Shown here one piece after another: positions 1 through 5,735 of a stretch of DNA of 9,934 nt. The position numbers were made by a program, and so were the translations under genes. The DNA is from Desulfomonile tiedjei (GTDB lineage: Bacteria > Desulfobacterota > Desulfomonilia > Desulfomonilales > Desulfomonilaceae), in the NCBI GenBank assembly GCA_020718965.1, contig DYRE01000061.1, forward strand, positions 1 to 9,934, in the 5' to 3' direction. Under the pieces are notes generated by a model, which saw only the letters and a program-made list of their open reading frames with translations, did no database searches and was not told the origin of the DNA. Every line of letters starts with the position of its first letter. Within the stretch, counting starts at the first letter, position 1.

Positions 1-891
1 ATGTTCAACGCTTCTGTGAGCTGAAATCATATATTCGGCGGAAATTGGACACACGCAATAGGCAAGAAGAGCGGCGGCTGTGGAAATGAAACCGTCTATT
101 ATCACAGGCTTCTTCTGGGAAGCGCCCCCTAGAATCAGGCCGGCCAGGCCTCCTATTTCATAGCCCCCTACTTTGGCCAGAATGTCCATTGCATTTTCAG
201 GATTCGGTTGGTTTACAGCTAGGATTGTTTCGATAACGGAGACTTTATGACGAAATTGAGCTTCGTCAATCCCGGTTCCTCTCCCTGTTACCTGGTCAGC
301 GGACTTTCCGGTGACAACGGCGGTAATGGCGCTGCTGGGGGTGGTGTTGCCGATTCCCATCTCTCCCGTGGCTAAAACATCGAATCTTTGGGACAGTTCC
401 AGAGCCAATTCCATGCCTGTTTCCATGCATCTGCGGGCTTCATCCGTCGTCATGGCGGGACCATGTGAAATATCGCCTGTGCCGCATCGGATTTTCCTGT
501 CAAGAACTAGGCCTTGCTCAACAAGGTCTCCCATATCCGCATTTATACCCATGTCAACCACGACAACACTGGCCCTGGCGATTCTAGCCATTGCGTTGAT
601 TACAGCTCCTCCCGCTACGAAATTCCTGACCATCTGGTTGGTGACTTCCTGGGGATACTTACTCACACCGGATGACACCACCCCATGATCCCCTGCCATT
701 AACACGACTACTCTTTTTTCTACAGCCGGTTTAATGGATCCTGAGATTCCCGCCAGATCGAGGGCAAGATCCATCAATCTCCCCATAGCCCAATGAGGCA
801 TGGTAAGATTGTCAAGTCTATTTTTGGCCTCTTTCCGTGATTCCTGATCTTGAGGCGTTATCTTTTTTACGATTTGTGAAAAAAAGTCCAT
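1..891 (-). CDS. cobT: Nicotinate-nucleotide--dimethylbenzimidazole phosphoribosyltransferase, C-terminus cut by window edge
   Basis: CobT transfers phosphoribose from nicotinate mononucleotide to a lower-ligand base such as dimethylbenzimidazole, giving the alpha-ribazole phosphate needed for the cobalamin nucleotide loop. The visible 297 codons are open from the ATG at 891 to the window edge. They contain family signatures: MAGDHGVVSSGVS (about 65-77), the glycine-rich GEMGIGNTTPSSAI (from residue 176), GRGTGIDE, and a terminal ISAHRSVEH stretch. Full-length CobT is about 350 residues, so roughly 50 are missing, including the C-terminal catalytic glutamate known from the Salmonella enzyme. 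The start codon shares one base with the cobU stop (TAATG), and an AAGGGTGG Shine-Dalgarno-like sequence lies just before it inside cobU. This indicates a translationally coupled cobU-cobT unit. The identity of the lower base used cannot be read from the sequence. Confidence 0.95.
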   Translation of the reverse strand, partial: MDFFSQIVKKITPQDQESRKEAKNRLDNLTMPHWAMGRLMDLALDLAGISGSIKPAVEKRVVVLMAGDHGVVSSGVSKYPQEVTNQMVRNFVAGGAVINAMARIARASVVVVDMGINADMGDLVEQGLVLDRKIRCGTGDISHGPAMTTDEARRCMETGMELALELSQRFDVLATGEMGIGNTTPSSAITAVVTGKSADQVTGRGTGIDEAQFRHKVSVIETILAVNQPNPENAMDILAKVGGYEIGGLAGLILGGASQKKPVIIDGFISTAAALLAYCVCPISAEYMISAHRSVEH

Positions 892-1439
892 TAAAAACCA
901 CCCTTCTTTACTATCAATTGCTGTCCGCAAACTACAAGCGCAACATGGTCTGCGACTCCGCACATGATTTGGTTACAACGACCTACTAGATCAAGAAAAA
1001 GCCTGGCCTGTTCATTCTCCGGCACAATCCCCATGCCCGTCTCGTTTGTTACGATGATTATATTACCGTGATGAGCCCGGCAGACTCGAATCAATTCATG
1101 ACATTTCTGCTCGATGAATTCTTCTGAAACCACAACGCCAATTTTTTCCATTTCGTACATAAAGTTGTTTATCCATAGAGTCAGACAATCAATTAATATC
1201 ACATCATATGCTGATGCCTTAATTATGGCTGTCGCCAGATTAAGCGGTTCTTCGACAGTGTCCCATGCGGAGGTTTTTCTCGCATCCTGATGTTTTCTTA
1301 TCCGCACCGACATTTCTTGATCCAGGACTGGACAAGTGGCTAAAAAAACCCTAGCTCCAGGAAGTTTCTCCGCCAGGGTCTGAGCATACTCACTCTTGCC
1401 GCTTCGCCGGCCACCCACAACCATACATATGTTTCCCAT
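891..1439 (-). CDS. cobU: Adenosylcobinamide kinase / adenosylcobinamide-phosphate guanylyltransferase
   Basis: This bifunctional cytoplasmic enzyme phosphorylates adenosylcobinamide and then transfers GMP to make AdoCbi-GDP, the partner that accepts alpha-ribazole in cobalamin assembly. The 182-residue product has the normal family length. It opens with a P-loop, VVGGRRSGKSEYAQ (residues 7-20). RIRKHQDARK follows, where H50 is the likely counterpart of the guanylylated histidine (His46 in the Salmonella enzyme). The strongly conserved VTNETGMGIVPENEQAR lies in the C-terminal half. The ATG at 1439 is preceded by GGAGA (1449-1453), about 9 bases upstream, which supports this start. The gene leads into cobT, and cobS is not seen in the window. 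An inverted repeat sits directly upstream. No cobalamin-riboswitch B12 box (GCCACTG) was found in the 270 bp before the gene, so B12 control by that route is not supported here. Confidence 0.95.
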   Translation of the reverse strand: MGNICMVVGGRRSGKSEYAQTLAEKLPGARVFLATCPVLDQEMSVRIRKHQDARKTSAWDTVEEPLNLATAIIKASAYDVILIDCLTLWINNFMYEMEKIGVVVSEEFIEQKCHELIRVCRAHHGNIIIVTNETGMGIVPENEQARLFLDLVGRCNQIMCGVADHVALVVCGQQLIVKKGGF

Positions 1440-1461
1440 TGGGTATCATCTCCAAAGACAA

Positions 1462-1491
1462 GCCATTGACTTGCGCCTTTACATCAATGGC
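1462..1491 (-). promoter_or_regulatory. Inverted repeat in the cobU leader
   Basis: A perfect 8-bp inverted repeat, GCCATTGA (1462-1469) and TCAATGGC (1484-1491), is separated by 14 bases. It lies 22 bp upstream of the cobU ATG and just upstream of the Shine-Dalgarno sequence. The half-site centres are 22 bp apart, about two helical turns, so it could be a dimeric operator. Transcribed, it could form a stem-loop in the cobU leader. The choice between DNA site and RNA structure cannot be made from the sequence. Confidence 0.4.
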
Positions 1492-1602
1492 AAGAAAATA
1501 TCAGTCTATGTGTCCGATCTGTTTTGAGGAAATAAGAATGTTTTCAGTTCCCAATCCATATACTATCTTCTTTTTGATCTTGCAGCCGCTGTGAATCTTT
1601 CC

Positions 1603-1630
1603 AAACAAACCTTTTTGTTTCCTAAAGGTT
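1603..1630 (+). other. Two overlapping, mutually exclusive small stem-loops in the cobU / acyl-CoA synthetase spacer
   Basis: AAACAAA (1603-1609) pairs perfectly with TTTGTTT (1614-1620) across a 4-base loop. AACCTTT (1608-1614) pairs perfectly with AAAGGTT (1624-1630) across a 9-base loop. The two stems share bases 1608-1609 and 1614, so both cannot form fully at once. They lie about 80-110 bp upstream of the acyl-CoA synthetase start. The stems are short and AT-rich and may be chance. The rest of the 1440-1710 spacer shows no gene and no convincing promoter. Confidence 0.25.
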
Positions 1631-1710
1631 GATAAAGTCGATTACAAATGTTAATTATATAAAAATAACGCCTTTATTCCATAACATTAAATTACCAGTT
1701 CGGAGTCCTG

Positions 1711-3198
1711 ATGAATCTAAGCCAGATGGTGGACCAAGCCGCAAGCAGTATGCCCGATCACACCGCATTGGTGTTCGAAGACCAGAAAATATCCTACATA
1801 GAGCTTCTCAAGTCTGTCAACAGGCTATCGAATGCGCTGAAAAAAGCCGGTGTGCAAAAGGGAGACAGGGTCGTTACGCTCATGGGAAACAGGCCGGAAT
1901 TCGTAACATCCTATTTTGCGGCGATGCGAGTGGGAGCTATATGCGTGACCTTGAATCCAATGTCCACATCATATGAACTCAGTCATTATTTCAGTGATTG
2001 TAAGCCAACTGTAATTGTCAGTGGAGGAGACCAGTCCGCTAAGTTAGCTAAGGCTCTGGAACATGCGGATTATGTAAAGATGATCATAGCGTTGGAGCCC
2101 CAAGAAGGAGAGGTGGGTTTCTCAGAGATCCAAAAGGATTTTCCTGATAGTTTTGAAGCGGTTGATCTTGATGAAAACGCTCCCGCTGTGATTATTTTCA
2201 CGGCCGGTTTGCTTGGCAGAGCGCTGGGAGCGACGTTGAGTCATCACAATCTGGACACTAATTCGAATCTGTTGAGAGATGTTTGTGGCCGGGGTCCTGA
2301 AACTCATGGTCTGGCCCTGATTCCGGCTTTCCACGCCTTTGGGGCTTCCACAAATCTTCTGGGGACTATAAAGGCCGGTGGTACAGTATACCTGGTTGAA
2401 AAGGTGGATTTTCCAAAATTGATTCCCTGGCTTAAAGAGGCGAGGATTAACTACACAGGGCTTGTCCCTATGGTCTTTTACGGTCTCATTTATCATCCGT
2501 CCTGCAAGGATCTTGACCTTTCGAGCATTGAAATTGCTATCAGCGGTGGAGCCCCACTTTCGTATGAAATTTACGAAAAGTTTTGCGATAAATACAAAAT
2601 CGACATTTATCATGGATATGGCTTAACAGAGGCTTCTCCCGTGGTCTCATGGAACAACATTCATGTCCCTAATAAACCCAGAACTGTTGGACTGCCTGTT
2701 CCTGACGTCACGATCCAGGTTCATAATGACGACGGAATGGCCCTACCCGTAGGCGTTGAAGGCGAAGTTGTGGTTAAGGGGCCAAACGTTATGCTGGGTT
2801 ACTTTGGAAGACCAAACGAAACAAAGACCGTTATCCGTGACGGATGGTTATATACCGGAGATTTGGGATTTCTTGATGAGGATGGTTATCTGACTTTGAC
2901 CGGACTGAAGAAGGACCTGATAATAACTTCAGGATTCAATGTTTATTGCCAGGAGGTAGAGGAAATACTCATAAGGCATCCTGGCGTATCTGACGTGGCC
3001 CTTGTCGGTGTTCCGGATCTAATGCGGGGACAGGTCATAGAGGCCATGGTAGTTCCGGAAAGCAGCGCCAGACCAGATGAACGCGAGATAATAAGATTTT
3101 GCAAAGAATATTTGTCCAGATACAAGTGCCCTAGAAAAGTGATCTTTGTGAGTGAAATCACCAGGGATGCTCTTGGTAGGGCGTCCGGTTGGAAGTGA
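1711..3198 (+). CDS. AMP-forming acyl-CoA synthetase (ANL superfamily) with divergent catalytic motifs
   Basis: Members of this family activate a carboxylic acid with ATP to an acyl-adenylate and then form the CoA thioester. The 495 residues run through the whole family layout. An N-terminal domain opens with the LVFEDQKISYIELLKSVNRL segment (about 20-39). The A5 motif YGLTEASP is at 303-310, A7 YTGDLGFLDEDGYL at 381-394, and the A8 hinge GLKKDLIITSGFNVY at 398-412. Several key positions are altered. The phosphate loop, usually TSGTTGxPKG, reads TAGLLGRALG (164-173). The arginine of GRxKD is leucine (L399). The expected A10 catalytic lysine (GK near the C-terminus) is arginine, R490, in LGRASGWK. 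GGAG (1702-1705), five bases before the ATG, supports the start. The fold assignment is secure. Substrate, and whether it adenylates efficiently, are open. A fatty or aromatic acid ligase is most likely. Confidence 0.88.
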   Translation: MNLSQMVDQAASSMPDHTALVFEDQKISYIELLKSVNRLSNALKKAGVQKGDRVVTLMGNRPEFVTSYFAAMRVGAICVTLNPMSTSYELSHYFSDCKPTVIVSGGDQSAKLAKALEHADYVKMIIALEPQEGEVGFSEIQKDFPDSFEAVDLDENAPAVIIFTAGLLGRALGATLSHHNLDTNSNLLRDVCGRGPETHGLALIPAFHAFGASTNLLGTIKAGGTVYLVEKVDFPKLIPWLKEARINYTGLVPMVFYGLIYHPSCKDLDLSSIEIAISGGAPLSYEIYEKFCDKYKIDIYHGYGLTEASPVVSWNNIHVPNKPRTVGLPVPDVTIQVHNDDGMALPVGVEGEVVVKGPNVMLGYFGRPNETKTVIRDGWLYTGDLGFLDEDGYLTLTGLKKDLIITSGFNVYCQEVEEILIRHPGVSDVALVGVPDLMRGQVIEAMVVPESSARPDEREIIRFCKEYLSRYKCPRKVIFVSEITRDALGRASGWK

Positions 3199-3219
3199 GG
3201 CCCTGTCGGGCTTGTATTT
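3198..3219 (+). terminator. Weak terminator-like hairpin after the acyl-CoA synthetase gene
   Basis: Starting at the last base of the stop codon, AGGCCC (3198-3203) pairs with GGGCTT (3208-3213) around a TGTC tetraloop, with one G-T wobble. TTGTATTT, a moderately T-rich tail, overlaps and follows the stem. The stem is short and the tail interrupted, so termination would be partial at best. Confidence 0.3.
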
Positions 3220-3302
3220 CAGAATCCCTAATATGTCAGAATAATAGACCAATTTCAGAATACTGGTATTGGATTTTCAATATAACCTTAGTGGCAGAAC
3301 CT

Positions 3303-4112
3303 ATGAAAGACTTTGCGATAATTGCTTCCCTTGATTTGGATACGGCTGACGCTGTTTTTGACATCGCCTCAAAAATTGCGCCCATTATCGATGGCATCAA
3401 AATAGGTGTGCCCACATTACTGGAAAGAGGAGTGAAATTCCTCGAAAGAGTCAGAGTCCTGCTTGATGACAAGCCTATTCTGGTTGATCTCAAAGTAGCG
3501 GACATTGGCTTTCGGTCTTCGAATTCGTGGAACGGCACGAACTCCAAAATAATGCTGAAACTTAAAGCGAGTGGAGTCACCCATGTTACCGTTCACGGCT
3601 TTCCTGGACCATCATCAGTGGCTGAAGCCGTAGACATTGGGAATGATATCGGATTGGGAATCCTATTGCTGCCCATGATGAGCCATGTTGGGGCTGAAGC
3701 GTTTTTCTCCGCACAGATAAAATATTCAGCTCTTCGCGAATCCTGCGGGAAAAGCGGCCTGATCTTGTCGCCATCAACCGGAACAACCAAAATGGATGTT
3801 ACTGATGGTATACTGCTTATGGGTGAGGCGGCGGGAGTATACGGCTATATTGGTCCAGCCACAAGACCTGAAGATTTAAGGCGATATCGATCTATGACGG
3901 AAAAGCCTATATGGTGCCCGGGTTTTGGGCGACAGGACCGTCAGGGAAGGTCGTTGGCTTTGCAACTGGAGGAATGGGCAGGAATCGTGGGTCCCCGGTC
4001 AGCAGCCATTGTGGGTTCACTTATTTATGACGCTCTTAACCCTGTTGAGGCTGTAGAGGAAATAGTTCAGATGCGGGATACGGTCGTACAATATCGGTCC
4101 ACGGACATTTGA
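3303..4112 (+). CDS. pyrF: Orotidine 5'-phosphate decarboxylase, archaeal-type, with insertions
   Basis: OMP decarboxylase makes UMP, the last step of pyrimidine synthesis. From the ATG at 3303 the protein is 269 residues, longer than the roughly 220-230 usual for this subgroup. It follows the archaeal-type order: SLDLDT with D11, GIKIG with K33, the DLKVADI catalytic segment (D62, K64, D67), VHGFPG, MSHVGAE, YIGPATRPEDL, PGFGRQ and IVGSLIY. Three regions look longer than the Methanothermobacter enzyme as recalled: about 8 residues between D67 and T79, about 25 before YIGPATRP, and about 10 before IVGS. The arginine expected after IVG, which grips the substrate phosphate, is serine (S239), while Q211 is kept. 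No good Shine-Dalgarno precedes 3303. An in-frame GTG at 3291 is an alternative, but homology begins at MKDFAII. The catalytic residues favour a real enzyme; a relative with a changed substrate is possible. Confidence 0.85.
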   Translation: MKDFAIIASLDLDTADAVFDIASKIAPIIDGIKIGVPTLLERGVKFLERVRVLLDDKPILVDLKVADIGFRSSNSWNGTNSKIMLKLKASGVTHVTVHGFPGPSSVAEAVDIGNDIGLGILLLPMMSHVGAEAFFSAQIKYSALRESCGKSGLILSPSTGTTKMDVTDGILLMGEAAGVYGYIGPATRPEDLRRYRSMTEKPIWCPGFGRQDRQGRSLALQLEEWAGIVGPRSAAIVGSLIYDALNPVEAVEEIVQMRDTVVQYRSTDI

Positions 4113-4188
4113 ATTCAGCTTCCATCCTTTGACAAAGTTTTGACCCGCGTATCCCCGGGTAAAAGTATTTACGGCAAAACTTAAAACC

Positions 4189-4866
4189 TCATTGTAAGTT
4201 ACCGTGCCCATGTCTTACGATTTCTCCTGTTACCATGTAAATCACGTCTTCAGCAATATTGGTGGAATGGTCGGAGATCCTTTCCAGGTGTCTTGAAACA
4301 AGAAACAGATGGGTCAAGGCACGACGTCTGTCGAGTTCATCCTCCAGTCTATCTTCAAAGTTGCTATGCAATTTGTGTTTCATCATATCTACTTCATCGT
4401 CGTCCGCCAAGACCTTTGTAGCGAGAGAGTTATCCATGTTGACGAAGGCATCCAGAGCGTTCTTAAGCATGTTCTCGGTCTTTTCAGCCATGATGTAGTA
4501 ATCCGAAGGAATATTCAGTGGTGTTTCAGAAGCAAGGAAAATAGCCGATTCCGCAATATTTACAGCCAGGTCCCCAATGCGTTCAAGCTGGTTTATTATC
4601 TGATAAACGCCAGTAATAAACCTGAGATCCATTGCCACTGGTTGATGCAATGCCAAAATCTCAAGACAATCTTCTTCGATTTCTATTTCAATCCTGTCAA
4701 TTTCCTTGTCTCCGTCAATTATGCCTGCGGCCAACTTTAGATCTCTCTCCCTGATTGCCTTTACCGCAAGCTTGACACTTTCCTCAACCATGGTAGCGAG
4801 TGAGATAAGTTTGTTTTTCAGGATTTCATTCTTTCTCTGTAGTCTTATTCTTGGAGTTCGAACCAT
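4189..4866 (-). CDS. phoU: PhoU-family phosphate regulatory protein
   Basis: PhoU proteins are cytoplasmic all-helical adaptors that link the Pst phosphate transporter to the PhoR/PhoB two-component system and restrain phosphate uptake. The 225-residue product has the normal length and the two-fold repeat of three-helix bundles. Each repeat carries the metal-binding ExxxDxxxN signature: LERIGDLAVNIAE (E95, D99, N103) and LERISDHSTNIAED (E195, D199, N203). The conserved HQPVAMDLRFI segment (74-84) lies between the helices of the first repeat. An AAAGGA sequence about eight bases before the ATG at 4866 supports this start. It stands alone here: no pst, phoB or phoR gene is in the window, and the upstream neighbour is divergent. 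The short C-terminal tail RHGHGNLQ is histidine-containing and unremarkable. The 76-bp spacer to the convergent pyrF holds no convincing terminator. Confidence 0.95.
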   Translation of the reverse strand: MVRTPRIRLQRKNEILKNKLISLATMVEESVKLAVKAIRERDLKLAAGIIDGDKEIDRIEIEIEEDCLEILALHQPVAMDLRFITGVYQIINQLERIGDLAVNIAESAIFLASETPLNIPSDYYIMAEKTENMLKNALDAFVNMDNSLATKVLADDDEVDMMKHKLHSNFEDRLEDELDRRRALTHLFLVSRHLERISDHSTNIAEDVIYMVTGEIVRHGHGNLQ

Positions 4867-4901
4867 AAATTTGTCCTTTAAACAATTTGCATTGGCAAAA
4901 T

Positions 4902-4917
4902 TCAGGCTTAAGCCTGA
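4902..4917. promoter_or_regulatory. Perfect 16-bp palindrome upstream of phoU
   Basis: TCAGGCTTAAGCCTGA is a perfect palindrome 35 bp upstream of the phoU start codon. Its position, in the region expected to hold the phoU promoter, suits a binding site for a dimeric regulator. It does not resemble the CTGTCAT repeats of an enterobacterial Pho box. No clear sigma-70 promoter for phoU was found next to it. Confidence 0.4.
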
Positions 4918-4962
4918 TATTTGAAATCTGATAGCTTTCTTGCCGGACGGGAATTGATTCAG

Positions 4963-4991
4963 TTGAAGCTTGTCAAAGACAAGGATACAAT
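4963..4991 (+). promoter_or_regulatory. Sigma-70-like promoter with an inverted repeat in its spacer, for the flavoprotein-dikinase-kinase cluster
   Basis: TTGAAG (4963-4968) and TACAAT (4986-4991) match the -35 and -10 consensus at 4 and 5 of 6 positions with an ideal 17-base spacer. Bases 4969-4983 of that spacer form a perfect inverted repeat, CTTGTC-AAA-GACAAG. This is the position where repressors block RNA polymerase, so it is a plausible operator. Transcription would begin near 4998, leaving a leader of about 140 bases before the ATG at 5139. That leader holds no obvious gene. Confidence 0.4.
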
Positions 4992-5138
4992 AATGCCAAT
5001 TTTTCCAGAGTTCAAGGTCTAGTGGAGAATTCTAGAACAAAAACAGTTTTTCTAATGTCATCGGGATATTCGAAGCAATAAGCCATGTAACAACTGTGAG
5101 GCGCACATGAAGAGAACTGCTTGCAATTCGGAGGAGAC

Positions 5139-5735
5139 ATGAGCCCGTCTCGAAAAGACACATCAAATCTGGGGAACTCCGAACAGACGGACAGATTTTG
5201 GAGTATTGGAGATATTTCCGTGGAAACTGCTCTTCCTGACGAATATAAAGGAACCGTCCAGTTTGAAGAGCACGGACATGTAAGATCTGTTTCAGACCTT
5301 GTTGAGGAACTCCATAACCTCTTTTCGGTCCAGAACCTGGCTGTCCTTGCGACTACTGGGAAGACCGGTCCCTATGGTAACCTGATCGCATTCATGGCGA
5401 GTCATGATTTGAAATATTTTGTTTTTTCAACTCAAAAGGCCACGAGGAAATTCGGTAATCTGTCGGAGAATCCCAATGTAGCGTTTGTTATAGACAACAG
5501 ATCCAACAAGATCGAAGACTTTGTGAATGCTGTAGCAGTGACAGCCATGGGAAAAGCTTTTGAAACATTTTCTGAAGACAGGGAAAATTTGCTCCAGTCA
5601 TTCATTGAGAAGCATCCACATCTTAAAGATTTTGTAACTTCTCCAAGCTGCGCTCTGGTAAAAGTCGAAATCGAGAAGTATGTTTGTGTTTTCAGATTTC
5701 AGAACGTAATAGAGTTATACCCAAAAAATGACTGA
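5139..5735 (+). CDS. PNPOx-fold (pyridoxamine 5'-phosphate oxidase-like) putative flavin-binding protein
   Basis: This 198-residue protein belongs to the split-barrel FMN-binding group that includes pyridoxamine-phosphate oxidase-like and general stress flavoproteins. After an N-terminal extension of about 45 residues without recognisable features, the fold begins near HVRSVSDLVEELHNLF. The typical strand pattern follows: LAVLATTG (67-74), GPYGNLIAFMASHDLKYFVF, then STQKATRKFGNLSENP (97-112), which contains T98 and K104 at positions that contact flavin phosphate in relatives. A further strand, NVAFVID, completes the core. The ATG at 5139 is chosen because GGAGGAG (5130-5136) sits right before it. 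A TTG at 5121 in the same frame would place that Shine-Dalgarno sequence inside the gene. The last 8 bases overlap the next gene (ATGACTGA), which implies translational coupling. Cofactor could be FMN, F420 or heme; the substrate is unknown. Confidence 0.75.
   Translation: MSPSRKDTSNLGNSEQTDRFWSIGDISVETALPDEYKGTVQFEEHGHVRSVSDLVEELHNLFSVQNLAVLATTGKTGPYGNLIAFMASHDLKYFVFSTQKATRKFGNLSENPNVAFVIDNRSNKIEDFVNAVAVTAMGKAFETFSEDRENLLQSFIEKHPHLKDFVTSPSCALVKVEIEKYVCVFRFQNVIELYPKND

Noticed and set aside
311..688. A 125-codon plus-strand frame inside cobT
   Set aside because: It is the antisense shadow of well-conserved cobT sequence and has no family features.
1629..1663. TTGATA and TATAAA as a promoter for the acyl-CoA synthetase gene
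   Set aside because: They are 23 bases apart, too far for sigma-70. The hexamer at the correct 17-base spacing (TAATTA) matches the -10 consensus poorly.
1629..1976. A 115-codon frame overlapping the start of the acyl-CoA synthetase in another frame
   Set aside because: It resembles no known family and lies mostly over the clearly homologous N-terminus of the synthetase.
3281..3286. TATAAC as a -10 element for pyrF
   Set aside because: No acceptable -35 lies 16-18 bases upstream. The hexamer alone is not enough in AT-rich spacer DNA.
3189..3302. Upstream extension of pyrF to an ATG at 3189
   Set aside because: The extra 38 residues overlap the synthetase stop region, have no Shine-Dalgarno and no homology. 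OMP decarboxylase similarity begins at MKDFAII.
4138..4164. Stem ACCCG/CGGGT flanked by TTTT and AAAA between pyrF and phoU, considered as a bidirectional terminator
   Set aside because: The A and T runs pair within the stem, but neither strand has a T-tract following the hairpin, and the core is only 5 bp with an 8-base loop.
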